Positions 8,490 to 17,377 of a stretch of 41,644 nucleotides of DNA are shown here, piece by piece. Numbering within the stretch: position 1 is the stretch's first letter; the number at the start of each line of letters is the position of its first letter. The position numbers and the translations under genes were made by a program. The stretch covers positions 1 through 41,644 of the forward strand of contig SHLT01000010.1 in NCBI GenBank assembly GCA_004282875.1, in the 5' to 3' direction. This DNA comes from Chromatiales bacterium. Its GTDB lineage: Bacteria; Pseudomonadota; Gammaproteobacteria; Steroidobacterales; Woeseiaceae. The notes below the pieces were generated by a model. The model was not told where the DNA came from, ran no database searches, and was given only the letters and a program-made list of their open reading frames with translations.

Positions 8490-8952
8490 GCGCATCCTCG
8501 TGAATACGGCTGAGCGCTACTTCGCGTTCGGCCGTATCCATACGCGCCAGCGGTAGCCGCATCATCGCCTCGATCCTCGCACGAAGCCGCTTGTAGGCAC
8601 TGTCGAAATCGCCGTCGGCCGCCGGGTCCGGTATTCCCCAGTGCACGGTGATCGGTGCTCCTTGCCAGACCGGACAGGCCTCGCCAGCCGCGTTGTCACA
8701 GACCGTGATCACAATATCGATTGCAGGTGCATTGAAGCCAGAGAACTGGTCCCAGGATTTCGAAGCGAGACCCGCTGTCGGATGGCCCTTCTCCCGGAGC
8801 TGTTGAATGGCGCCCGGATTGACCTGCCCGACCGGGTGGCTGCCCGCGCTGCAGGCACGATATTCACCCCCACCGAGTTCATTGATCAGGACTTCGCCGA
8901 GAATACTGCGGGCTGAGTTGCCCGTGCACAAAACCAGTACTTGAATTGTCAT
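8476..8952 (-). CDS. arsC: Arsenate reductase, low-molecular-weight phosphatase type (ArsC)
   Basis: This 158-residue protein has the phosphatase P-loop CTGNSARS (C9 nucleophile, R15), two further cysteines in VCDNAAGEACPVW (C85 and C93) that would form the disulfide cascade of thioredoxin-linked ArsC enzymes, and the HWGIPDPA segment carrying the general-acid aspartate. It reduces arsenate to arsenite in the cytoplasm. Length and motifs match the family well. No arsR, arsB/acr3 or arsM is adjacent, so this is a stand-alone copy, and the efflux partner must be elsewhere if it acts in arsenic resistance. Its 3' end overlaps the convergent lipoprotein gene by 14 bp. A plain protein tyrosine phosphatase is less likely because of the extra cysteines. 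Confidence 0.9.
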   Translation of the reverse strand: MTIQVLVLCTGNSARSILGEVLINELGGGEYRACSAGSHPVGQVNPGAIQQLREKGHPTAGLASKSWDQFSGFNAPAIDIVITVCDNAAGEACPVWQGAPITVHWGIPDPAADGDFDSAYKRLRARIEAMMRLPLARMDTAEREVALSRIHEDAPTAP

Positions 8953-9015
8953 AGGACGGATCTTAACTTGCCGGCGCGAATCCCGCAGCCGGGCTGTCCG
9001 GGCAATGCCGGCGAC

Positions 9016-10995
9016 TCAGGATGCTGTCGCGGCTTCCACGTATGCCGCACGATCGTTGGCAGCCTCTTCCGCGGGAATCGACTTTGCCGAGTACATGGCG
9101 TCGTCCGCAACACTCAGCAAGTGCCAGAGTTCTTCGCCATGCTTCGGCATCAGGGCAATGCCAACGCTCGCCGTGCACATAATTTCCTGCCCCTGGATGA
9201 TGTAGGCCTCCGAGGCCGTCTGGACCAGGCGTTCGGCGATATGCTTGACGTCGTCCACACCGACACCCGGCAGGACGATAGCGAACTCATCACCACCCAG
9301 TCGGCCAAGAACATCTTCAGGTCGCAGGCAGAACTCGAGGCGATGCCCGAATGCCTTGAGCAATGCGTCGCCGGCCTGATGGCCAAAGCGATCGTTGATG
9401 GACTTGAATTGATTGAGGTCCAGGTACAACACCGCGCCAACATTCGTTTGCCGAATGCACGCCAGTCCTTCCTGCTCGAAGCCACGACGATTCAGGACCC
9501 CGGTCAGAGGGTCACGAAGTGCATCAGCCATCATCTTGTCTTCATTGCGCTTGCGCTGAGTAATATCGATCAGCGTGACAGAAAAGTCTTCACCCACCGG
9601 TTCGGCGACGATACGCAGCCAACTTTCGTCTTCAAGCGTCTCGCTGGTCACTTCGAAACTGATTTGCGACTCTCGCTGGTCCGCCGCCGTGAAATGCTGC
9701 AGCAGGCGCTCCGGGTCGAGCTGCTCGAGCTTATCGAGCGGCATGCCGACCAATGTGCCCTGCTCGTCGCCGGCATACGCTTCGGCAGCACGATTGGCGA
9801 ATACGCAGCGATATTTCTGATCAGGGTCGCTCTTGTCGCGGGCGAAGCGCAGGATGCCGTTCGATGATGTCTCAATCAGGGTTCGCACCAAGTGTTCACT
9901 GTCGGCGAGTTGACTAAGCGCGCGACGGCGCTCGGTTACGTCGCGACAAACGACGACCATGCCGAGGTTCTGTCCTTTTCTTCCCGTCAATGGCCCGACG
10001 CTCACCTCATACACAATGCTTGTATCCATGCGCAGCGTTTGCGTCAGGTCGAGATCCTTCGCTTGTTCGAGAATAGCCTGGGCTTCGGGGAAATCCTCCC
10101 AGAGCCTGCCCCCGATCAGTTCGCGCTCGGATTTTTGAAGTAATTCCTGTGCTGCCTTGTTCGCGCAAATTATGCGTTGCTCGGTGTCGAGGACACAGAT
10201 CGGGTCGCGGACATGATCAAACAGAGTCCCGTAAGCCAGCGGGTTAAAATCATACACTCGCAGCGCCAGGCTCGCGTACGCCAGGACCGGCCACATTCCA
10301 GCCAATGACATCGCGGTAAACGGAAACTCGGGCGAGCCCATGCCGAGAAAATTATTGGCAATGCTGACCGAGTACGGGACCAGCATGCACACCAGCAGTA
10401 GCATAATTGTTCTGCGATGTGCCCGCGCGATGGTCGGCAAACGGGCGATCATACCGAGCGCGGCATAGGCCATCAGGCCGTAGTTGAATGGCTTGGAAAA
10501 CTGCGTATACCAGTAGTGTTCCGTGATGTCGGTGAAAGCCGGAACGTCGCTTGTCTCCTGGATGGCCCAGATCGTGTGGTGCAGGTGGTGCAGGAGGTTC
10601 GTCAGTGCGAGCCCGCCGGTCACCAAGGGAATGGCACCCAGAATCAACACGAGCCACCAGTTCGGCGATCCAATCGTGTACTCGCGATAGATCATGTAAA
10701 AGACAAGCGCAAGAAACCCGGCCGAAGAAATGCTCAGGAAGCGCCCGATCCCGTACATGACCGGATCGGCAGTGCCGTAGGAAAATGCTGCGCCGCCAAT
10801 CATTCCCGCAACCAGGAGCAGGAAGATGCTGACTTTGTTGTTCGGGTTGTGCGGAGCCGATCGAGCTACACGCACAGCAAGCACCGCATACGCAATGGCG
10901 GCGACTGCCAAAAATGGCTGTACGAACAGATTCAGCGACAACATAATCGCCATGCTATCGAGGACCGGCACAACATAATGCGACCTGTGCCGCAT
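9016..10995 (-). CDS. Membrane diguanylate cyclase: 7TM-PAS-PAS-GGDEF
   Basis: This 659-residue protein makes c-di-GMP from two GTP. The first about 235 residues form roughly seven hydrophobic helices resembling the N-terminal 7TM region found on some histidine kinases. Two PAS domains follow (about 245-355, ending in the DVTERRR linker, and about 365-485, ending in DITQRKR), then a GGDEF domain with an intact active site GGDEF (567-571). An I-site RxxD (RPED, 558-561) lies exactly five residues upstream, so product inhibition is expected. No EAL domain is present. The start may be the ATG at 10995 or the internal ATG at 10953; neither has a strong ribosome-binding site. The signal sensed by the 7TM region is unknown. 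Confidence 0.9.
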   Translation of the reverse strand: MRHRSHYVVPVLDSMAIMLSLNLFVQPFLAVAAIAYAVLAVRVARSAPHNPNNKVSIFLLLVAGMIGGAAFSYGTADPVMYGIGRFLSISSAGFLALVFYMIYREYTIGSPNWWLVLILGAIPLVTGGLALTNLLHHLHHTIWAIQETSDVPAFTDITEHYWYTQFSKPFNYGLMAYAALGMIARLPTIARAHRRTIMLLLVCMLVPYSVSIANNFLGMGSPEFPFTAMSLAGMWPVLAYASLALRVYDFNPLAYGTLFDHVRDPICVLDTEQRIICANKAAQELLQKSERELIGGRLWEDFPEAQAILEQAKDLDLTQTLRMDTSIVYEVSVGPLTGRKGQNLGMVVVCRDVTERRRALSQLADSEHLVRTLIETSSNGILRFARDKSDPDQKYRCVFANRAAEAYAGDEQGTLVGMPLDKLEQLDPERLLQHFTAADQRESQISFEVTSETLEDESWLRIVAEPVGEDFSVTLIDITQRKRNEDKMMADALRDPLTGVLNRRGFEQEGLACIRQTNVGAVLYLDLNQFKSINDRFGHQAGDALLKAFGHRLEFCLRPEDVLGRLGGDEFAIVLPGVGVDDVKHIAERLVQTASEAYIIQGQEIMCTASVGIALMPKHGEELWHLLSVADDAMYSAKSIPAEEAANDRAAYVEAATAS

Positions 10996-11047
10996 TCCGA
11001 AAGACGCAGCGTGAATCAGGTCACAAAATGGCGCTCAGGCCGCGTAA

Positions 11048-12211
11048 TTAAAGGCCTTCAGCGGTATCCGCTATCAGCGTGTCGACAACCGATTTCAGGC
11101 TGTCCTCGACGCTCGCCCCGGAGGCACGTTCAAGATCGAAGTCCCTGAGTTGGCGGTGGGCACTGGTGCCTCGGGACAGGATGTCGTGTATGCCCTTGAT
11201 CTCTTTTTCGCAGTGCAGCGCCTTCGCGTCCTCGGAAATTAGCGAACACAATTCACCGATCAGTTCCTCGAACGCCACAACCTCTCCTTTCGCGAGATCG
11301 ATAAGACCCTCGTCGAAGCTGTAGCGCATGGCGCGCCAACGATTCTCGCGAATCAGCATCGGCGTATACAGGCGCCAGCGCTGATTGCGCGTACGCAGGC
11401 GATACAACATGCGCATGATGCACGCGAGTAGGGCCGTCAGCGCCACCGTGTCGTCAAGTCTCGTACACACATCCATGATGCGCGTTTCGAGTGTCGGGAA
11501 TCGACCGCTGGGGCGCAGGTCCCACCAGATTCGCGTCGAATCGTCGATCAGGCCTGCGTCCTGGAGAATGCTGACATGCCGCTCATACTCCGCCCAGCTC
11601 GCAAATCGTTCGGGCACACCTGTGCGCGGCAAGGCATCAAATATAGTCAGCCGGTAACTCTTTAGGCCGGTGTCCCTGCCCAACCAGAATGGCGAGGAAC
11701 AGGACAGCGCTAGCAAATGCGGCAGGAAGTACGACATCTGGTTCATGAGATCGATGCGCAATTCGTCATTGTCTATCCCGACATGCACGTGCATACCGCA
11801 AATTACGAGACGGCGCGCAGCACCCTGCATCTCGTGCGTCAACTGATCGTAACGATCTTTTTCTGTGTGCTTCTGATCCGTCCACGACGAGAACGGATGG
11901 GTTGATGCGGCAATCGGCGCAAGACCGTGGTTATTCGCAACCTCAATGACATTGCTTCTCAGACGCGCGAGGTCTTCATGCGCCTCCTGAATATTGCGGC
12001 AGACCTTGGTGCCGATCTCAATCTGTGACCGCAATAGTTCGGACGTGACCTGCGGGCCACATTTCTCCTCGGCTTCGGCCATCAGCGTTTCCGGTGGATC
12101 GATGACGAGCGCGCGCGTCTCTTTATCGACCAGCAGGTATTCTTCTTCTACGCCAAGCGTGAATGACGGCTCGTTGATCCCCATCCCCAGCCCCTTCTTC
12201 TCATGAGTCAC
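11048..12211 (-). CDS. ybdK: YbdK-like carboxylate-amine ligase (glutamate-cysteine ligase family 2)
   Basis: The product belongs to the GCS2 family (YbdK), ATP-dependent ligases that couple a carboxylate to an amine; E. coli YbdK has weak glutamate-cysteine ligase activity. The diagnostic GVEEEYLLVD lies near the N terminus, followed by RSQIEIGTKVC, RRLVICGMHVHVGID and LRPSGRFPTLETRIMD. Length (378-387 residues) is normal. Two starts are possible: GTG 12211, overlapping the upstream stop as TAGTG, or ATG 12184, which has AAGGGG upstream and places the conserved domain close to the N terminus; I favour the ATG. The overlap with the N-formylglutamate amidohydrolase gene implies a two-gene operon. 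The real substrate is not deducible, and a role other than glutathione synthesis is likely. Confidence 0.9.
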   Translation of the reverse strand: MTHEKKGLGMGINEPSFTLGVEEEYLLVDKETRALVIDPPETLMAEAEEKCGPQVTSELLRSQIEIGTKVCRNIQEAHEDLARLRSNVIEVANNHGLAPIAASTHPFSSWTDQKHTEKDRYDQLTHEMQGAARRLVICGMHVHVGIDNDELRIDLMNQMSYFLPHLLALSCSSPFWLGRDTGLKSYRLTIFDALPRTGVPERFASWAEYERHVSILQDAGLIDDSTRIWWDLRPSGRFPTLETRIMDVCTRLDDTVALTALLACIMRMLYRLRTRNQRWRLYTPMLIRENRWRAMRYSFDEGLIDLAKGEVVAFEELIGELCSLISEDAKALHCEKEIKGIHDILSRGTSAHRQLRDFDLERASGASVEDSLKSVVDTLIADTAEGL

Positions 12212-13023
12212 TACGCAGTGATACGCCTACCCTTCATTTCCAGACGTTCAGGAATGGACGCGATAATGCTGTGCATTACTTTCGCGACTTCGGCCACACC
12301 GACTGCGTCGTCAATGAGGTCTTGCCGAATTTCGATTCCGATATGCGGCAAGCCGTGTTCCTCGGCATGGTGGTCAATTGTAAAGTCCTGGGGTGCCTTG
12401 CCCGAATACGGCTCGTTGTCACCGACCTTGTATCCGGCGTCGCGCAATCCCTCCAGGAAAACTACGCGCGTCTTTTCGTCCTTGTCCCAGAGCACGCCCA
12501 TCTCCCAGGCGCGGGATTCGCCATTCAGGACCGGCGTGAAACTGTGGATCGAAATGAATGCCGGCGGCGGACCCGCTTTTGCCAGGCGCTGTACCTGCTC
12601 GTCAACCGCGCAATGATAAGGCCAGTACAGAGCACTCGCGCGCAAGTCCTTGTCGGCCTGCCGCAGGTTGCGGTTCCCGGGCACAAGGATGCCGTCGCCG
12701 TATTGGAGAAATGCGCTCGGATCCATGAGCTCGCGATTGCAATCAACAACCAGGCGAGAATAATTATGTACAACCGCCGTAACGCCCAGGCTTTGTGCGA
12801 GACTTTCGGTTAGCGGGCCGGCACCGATGTCGACGGCAAGATGGCAGCGCCGGGCAAATGGGTCGAGACCCATATCGCCAAGCGATTCGGGAAAACGGTG
12901 GCTGGCGTGGTCGCAGACGAGCAAAATTGGCAGCTCGGCCAATGGGTTTAGTACCCGAAACGGCCCCGGTTCGTTGGGCGATAACAACGCATGGACGATG
13001 CCGGCGTGGGACTCTCGTGTCAT
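12211..13023 (-). CDS. N-formylglutamate amidohydrolase family protein
   Basis: This 270-residue hydrolase belongs to the N-formylglutamate amidohydrolase (HutG-type) family of zinc enzymes that cleave N-acyl or N-formyl amino acids. Characteristic segments are VCDHASHRFP (about 36-45), HLAVDIGAGPLTESLA, NYSRLVVDCNRE, the ISIHSFTPVLNG strand and IGIEIRQDLID near the C terminus. No histidine-utilisation genes are nearby, so a role in histidine breakdown is unsupported. The partner is instead the overlapping YbdK-like ligase gene, which suggests that one enzyme forms and the other cleaves a related amide, though this is inference. The ATG has only AAGGA directly abutting it, so the exact start is uncertain. 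Confidence 0.88.
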   Translation of the reverse strand: MTRESHAGIVHALLSPNEPGPFRVLNPLAELPILLVCDHASHRFPESLGDMGLDPFARRCHLAVDIGAGPLTESLAQSLGVTAVVHNYSRLVVDCNRELMDPSAFLQYGDGILVPGNRNLRQADKDLRASALYWPYHCAVDEQVQRLAKAGPPPAFISIHSFTPVLNGESRAWEMGVLWDKDEKTRVVFLEGLRDAGYKVGDNEPYSGKAPQDFTIDHHAEEHGLPHIGIEIRQDLIDDAVGVAEVAKVMHSIIASIPERLEMKGRRITA

Positions 13024-13106
13024 TCCTTGGTCTGCGAATTGCCTGATTGCTCTCCAGTGTACCGAAACCGGCCGCTGACGCCACCCGTGGCATGTGCGGA
13101 TGCGCT

Positions 13107-16100
13107 TCAGGCCAGGCGTTTGGAGTCGGGGAATGCGGCCCAGGGCTCGAACGACGCGACCGACTCCGGACGGGCGATATAGTAGCCTTGTGCGAACTCG
13201 ACGCCGAGTGAACCCAGCTTGTCGAGTACTTTTCGATTTTCCACCCGCTCCGCGATTGTCTCGATCCCCATCGCGCTGCCTACCTGGTGGATCGCCTTGA
13301 CCATGCTCTCGTCCACGCTGTCCTCGGCGACGTTGCTGATGAAGTGGCCGTCGATCTTGAGGTAGTCGACCGGCAGGTTTTTCAGATACGTAAACGACGA
13401 CAGCCCGCTGCCGAAGTCGTCCAGGGAGAATTTACAGCCGAGCTTCTTAATGCTTTTCATGAAGTGCACAACGCGCGCCAGGTTCGAAATTGCCGCGGTC
13501 TCGGTAATCTCAAAGCAGATCGCACCAGGCGGCAATTCCTGCTTCTCCAGCTCGTCTATTACAAAATCCAGGAACCGATCCTCGCTCAGCGATGTCCCGG
13601 AGAGATTGATAGCCAGAGTGTAATTTGCGCTCTCGCCTTCACTGCGGTCCGCCAGCTTCGACAGTGCTTCGTGGATGACCCAGCGATCGAGCGTCGGCAT
13701 CAGGTTGTAGCGCTCGGCGGCTGGTATGAACTGATTCGGGCCGACAAGATTCCCGTCCTCATCTCGCATGCGCAGCAGCAGCTCGTAGTGCCCGCAGCGC
13801 GCTGCATCATCCTGGCCAATACCGATAATCGGCTGGAAAAAGAGTTCCAGGCGATCTTCGTCCACGGCGCTGGTAATTCTCGACACCCACTTCATTTCCT
13901 CGTGGCGCATTGAGGCGTCGCTGTCGCGGTAGAAATGCACCTGGTTGCGTCCCATGTCTTTGGCCGAGTAACACGCCACGTCGGCCGAACTCATGAGACC
14001 CGCTACGTCAGCGTTCTCACTTGTGACGAGGACGAGACCAATCGAGCAACGAACCGTCGTGAACGAGCCCTGCCATTCAAATCGATAGCCTTCGATCGAA
14101 CCGCGGATAGCCTCGGCCACCTCGATTGCGCGCTCCTCATCGCAGCGCTCCAGCAGAATCCCGAACTCATCGCCACCCAGGCGGGCAAGGATATCCGTCG
14201 ATCGGATTTTTGTCTGAATCTGCTCGGAAAGCTGACACAAGAGGGCATCCCCTGCCGTGTGCCCAAACGTGTCATTGACGACCTTGAACTGGTCCAGATC
14301 GACATACAGCAGCGCATGCGTTTCTTCGCAGTTGTGCAGAATGCTTTCGATAGCCGTCGTGAGACGATTTTCGAATTCGCGGCGATTGAGCAAGCCTGTC
14401 AGCGTATCGTGAGCGGCCTGATAGCTAAGCTGGCGGAACAGACGCGAATCCCTGCTAACGTCGTGAAATACCATGACGGAGCCGATGATGTTGCCAATAC
14501 GGTCCCGAATGGGCGCCGCCGAATCCTGAATAGGTACCTCATCCCCGTTCTTGGTAACCAGGACCGAGTTCTCCGGCAACGTGATCGTGCGCCCCTCTTT
14601 CAGGCAGCGCACGACAGGGTTCTCACAGCTTGCACGCGTATGCTCGTTGATAATCATCATCAGATCCTGAACGGGCGTACCGCGTGCTGAGCGCATGTCC
14701 CAGCCGGTCAGGTCCTGTGCGACCGGGTTGATATAGTCGACATTGCCGTCGGCGTCGGTGGTTATGACCCCATCGCCAATAGACTGCAGCGTGACCTGCG
14801 CACGTTCCTTTTCTTCAAATATTCGGGTTTCCGCTCGTTTGCGCTCCGTGATATCGGTGATCGTTCCCTCATGGGCAACGACCTTGCCGTCCTCATCGTA
14901 AATGGCGCGGGAGTTTTCCAGCGCAACGAGTGTTGAACCGTCCTTGCGTCGCAGCCGGTATTCGAAATTCTTGACGACCCCTTCGGCCTCGAGTCGTGCG
15001 AAGACACGCTCGCGATCAATGGGGTTCACATACAGTACGGTTGTTTGTCCCGCCGCTTTCAGGTCCTCGACATCGTCGAAACCCAGCATCTCGACCAGTG
15101 CCGGGTTCGCCGCGATGATGTCTCCGTCGCGCGAAGCAATATAGACGCCGTCGACGACGTTCTCGAACAGGCCACGATAGCGAGTCTCACTATTGCGCAA
15201 ACGATCTTCATCAAGCTGGCGTTTGATTGCGATTCCCGCGAGCCTGGCCATCCGGCCCAGCCTGTCCAGTTCATCCGTACTGGGCGCGCGCGCTTCCTCA
15301 ACGTAAACGTCCAGCGTACCGATTACACGGCCGGCCGCCCCGAACACCAGAAACGACCAGACGGCCTGCAATTTGTTGTGGGCCGCTTCGCGATTGGCAT
15401 CACGCCAGGCCGGGTCGTCGCTGATGCTCGTCGTGATGCGGTCCTGCATGTGATGAACGGCAGATCCACAGGTCGGACTATCGGCGCCGACTTTTATGAA
15501 ATCGAGACATACCTTGAACTGCTCGGGCAGACCTGGCGCCTGCGCCACAGACAATGTTCGGTTTCCCTTATCGAGATTCATGATGACGACATGGAAGCCG
15601 TCACCAATGTTCTCGGCGAACCGGCAGATCGCACGCAGTGTCCGGTCATGAGGCGTACTCGACGCGATCATTTCCAGAATTTTGTTTTGCGCATTGGCGA
15701 GCGACTCGTCCCGCTTGCGCTCTTCAATATCGGTAACGCTGACACGCAGCAGACGCCGGTCATTAGACGGCAGCTTGCTGAACCGAACCTCGCACGGAAT
15801 GCGCCGCCCGGTGGAATCCTGATGCATCCACTCAAAGGTCGGATGCTCGCCATTCAGGGCAGCGTCTACGTAGCCGCGGCGCACGCCGAAAGAAGGCGTG
15901 CCGTCCGGCTGTGTCTTGGGGCTAATCGCATCCGGACCCACCGTCATCAGGCGAGGCCGCGAGAGATTGAACAATGTGCACGCCTTGTCGTTCACATCGA
16001 CGAACTTGTTGCTATCGATATCAAACACAATGATCGCTTCCGGTGCATTCTCAACGAGCGCGCGATAACGCTCCTCGTTTTCCCGTAAGGCGACTTCAGC

Positions 16101-16625
16101 CCGATGTCGATCGGAAACGTCGCGCATGCTTATGACATAGACATTGCCGCCAAATGCCTCGATCGCGCTCGCATTGATCTCCGCATTGAATGTCTCACCG
16201 TCGAGGCGCTGGGCGATGACTTCGCCGCATTGAAGTTCGATATTGGTGTCGTCCAGGCTCGTCATGAAGGGCTTGAGGTAGTCTGCAGCAGAAAAACCGG
16301 CGGCGTCCGGCAACACGGTATCGAGATGCGCGCCGACCAGGTCGCGGCTCGGTCGACCGAAATAGCGGGAGCACACCTTGTTGCAGTTGCGAATGACGCC
16401 TTCGCTGTCGACGGACATCAACGCATCCGTCACGCTGTCGAAGATCGCCTCTATCGGAGTCTGGGTCTGCGAATGGAGCGACTGGGCCTCGAGCGACTGG
16501 GTGATCGTCGCCTCCATTTTGTCATAATGCTCGTCGATCAACTTGAGCAGGTCGGCGAAGTCGGGCTTGGTATCCTCCGACTCTTCCGTTGCCGCTCTGA
16601 TTTTTTCCCTGAGATCGCTGTGCAT
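13107..16625 (-). CDS. Multi-sensor c-di-GMP enzyme: PAS-PAS-GAF-PAS-PAS-GGDEF-EAL
   Basis: This 1172-residue cytoplasmic protein has no membrane segment. A short helical N-terminal region (1-60) is followed by two PAS domains (about 60-180 and 185-310), a GAF domain (about 325-475), two more PAS domains (about 480-735), GGDEF (about 740-900) and EAL (about 910-1160). The GGDEF motif is intact (817-821) and has an RxxD I-site (RSTD) five residues upstream. In the EAL domain the signature is ELL (948-950), but the catalytic glutamate is kept, as are NLSG, FEITET, DDFGSG (1069-1074), KIDG, IAERVE and AQGY. Both synthesis and hydrolysis of c-di-GMP are therefore possible, and the balance is probably set by the sensor array. 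It is separated from the upstream lipoprotein gene by 158 bp and probably has its own promoter. Confidence 0.92.
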   Translation of the reverse strand: MHSDLREKIRAATEESEDTKPDFADLLKLIDEHYDKMEATITQSLEAQSLHSQTQTPIEAIFDSVTDALMSVDSEGVIRNCNKVCSRYFGRPSRDLVGAHLDTVLPDAAGFSAADYLKPFMTSLDDTNIELQCGEVIAQRLDGETFNAEINASAIEAFGGNVYVISMRDVSDRHRAEVALRENEERYRALVENAPEAIIVFDIDSNKFVDVNDKACTLFNLSRPRLMTVGPDAISPKTQPDGTPSFGVRRGYVDAALNGEHPTFEWMHQDSTGRRIPCEVRFSKLPSNDRRLLRVSVTDIEERKRDESLANAQNKILEMIASSTPHDRTLRAICRFAENIGDGFHVVIMNLDKGNRTLSVAQAPGLPEQFKVCLDFIKVGADSPTCGSAVHHMQDRITTSISDDPAWRDANREAAHNKLQAVWSFLVFGAAGRVIGTLDVYVEEARAPSTDELDRLGRMARLAGIAIKRQLDEDRLRNSETRYRGLFENVVDGVYIASRDGDIIAANPALVEMLGFDDVEDLKAAGQTTVLYVNPIDRERVFARLEAEGVVKNFEYRLRRKDGSTLVALENSRAIYDEDGKVVAHEGTITDITERKRAETRIFEEKERAQVTLQSIGDGVITTDADGNVDYINPVAQDLTGWDMRSARGTPVQDLMMIINEHTRASCENPVVRCLKEGRTITLPENSVLVTKNGDEVPIQDSAAPIRDRIGNIIGSVMVFHDVSRDSRLFRQLSYQAAHDTLTGLLNRREFENRLTTAIESILHNCEETHALLYVDLDQFKVVNDTFGHTAGDALLCQLSEQIQTKIRSTDILARLGGDEFGILLERCDEERAIEVAEAIRGSIEGYRFEWQGSFTTVRCSIGLVLVTSENADVAGLMSSADVACYSAKDMGRNQVHFYRDSDASMRHEEMKWVSRITSAVDEDRLELFFQPIIGIGQDDAARCGHYELLLRMRDEDGNLVGPNQFIPAAERYNLMPTLDRWVIHEALSKLADRSEGESANYTLAINLSGTSLSEDRFLDFVIDELEKQELPPGAICFEITETAAISNLARVVHFMKSIKKLGCKFSLDDFGSGLSSFTYLKNLPVDYLKIDGHFISNVAEDSVDESMVKAIHQVGSAMGIETIAERVENRKVLDKLGSLGVEFAQGYYIARPESVASFEPWAAFPDSKRLA

Positions 16626-16692
16626 TAGCCAGTTATTCCATCAACTTGGCTAACACTCTAAATGAGGACACGGGTCCAAGACTGTGATGCGA

Positions 16693-16714
16693 CTCCAATT
16701 CTGGAGATTTTTTT
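16693..16714 (+). terminator. Hairpin plus T7 on the plus strand, without an obvious gene
   Basis: CTCCA (16693-16697) pairs with TGGAG (16702-16706) around a 4-nt loop and is followed by A and seven T residues (16708-16714), the layout of an intrinsic terminator for plus-strand transcription. A second hairpin, GGGAA/TTCCC, follows at once (16715-16728). Both flanking genes are on the minus strand, so no known gene needs this terminator. It may end an antisense or small transcript, or block antisense reading into the lipoprotein gene. The 5-bp stem is short. Confidence 0.35.
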
Positions 16715-16783
16715 GGGAAATTATTCCCTATTCCGACCATTTTCGGCCTTGATCGAATCTACCCCGATAGCTGCTTTCGAGCA

Positions 16784-17359
16784 TTAATCCGATGTCAGGA
16801 CGCGCGTCGTCTCTCCTTCTTCGTCAACCTGTAATTCGCCGTGCTCGACAAGCCCGGTGTCCACGTCGCCCACGTGCAATGGCACGGAGATAATCGCCGA
16901 CGAACTCCCGCCCTCGGTTTCGACAGCCGCGCTGACGTTGATATATACACGGCCTTCGCGCAGGGGTACGACAGTGACGCGATCTTCAATAAACGTCTCG
17001 CTCTCTGCAGGCGCCAGGGTCATTGCGCGCGGCTGCGCGTCAGGCAGCTCCAGCGCAGTCTCGTCGACGACCTGGTAGCTGATGTCTACGGGCGCCGCCC
17101 CGAACGCCGAGAATATCTGCAGATCCAGGCTGACAGGGCTGCCGACTATGGGTGTGCCAATTATTTTGTAGCTTATCGAAAATGGTGCGCCCGCCTTGGC
17201 CGGTATTGGCGTGTGACCGGCGTCCGACGAAAACTGTGCTTTTTCGTCAGCCACAGGCTCTGTCTTTGCGGGTTCGGGAGACACCTGCTGGCCCTGACCG
17301 CAAGCAGCCAGGCCAATGGCAGTTGCAGCTACCAGGAAAAATACGCGCTTGTCGTTCAT
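16784..17359 (-). CDS. Small lipoprotein of unknown function
   Basis: From the ATG at 17359 the protein is 191 residues; a GTG at 17368 gives three more. The N terminus is a lipoprotein signal peptide with the lipobox GLAAC and lipidated C20. A low-complexity linker rich in P, E and K follows. The mature domain looks like a beta-sandwich (GAPFSISYKIIGTPIVGSP, then VDISYQVVD, then alternating hydrophobic strands). I do not recognise a named family. The stop codon of the upstream HExxH lipoprotein gene lies about 20 bp before this start, so the two are probably co-transcribed and act at the same envelope site. It has no cysteine other than the lipidated one and no catalytic motif, so a binding or structural role is more likely than an enzyme. 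Confidence 0.85.
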   Translation of the reverse strand: MNDKRVFFLVAATAIGLAACGQGQQVSPEPAKTEPVADEKAQFSSDAGHTPIPAKAGAPFSISYKIIGTPIVGSPVSLDLQIFSAFGAAPVDISYQVVDETALELPDAQPRAMTLAPAESETFIEDRVTVVPLREGRVYINVSAAVETEGGSSSAIISVPLHVGDVDTGLVEHGELQVDEEGETTRVLTSD

Positions 17360-17377
17360 TGGTTTCACCCGTCCTCG

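Noticed and set aside
8953-9015. Possible terminator from repeated CCGGGC/GCCGGC motifs between arsC and the diguanylate cyclase gene
   Set aside because: The units are mainly direct repeats or short self-palindromes. No stable stem with a T tract forms.
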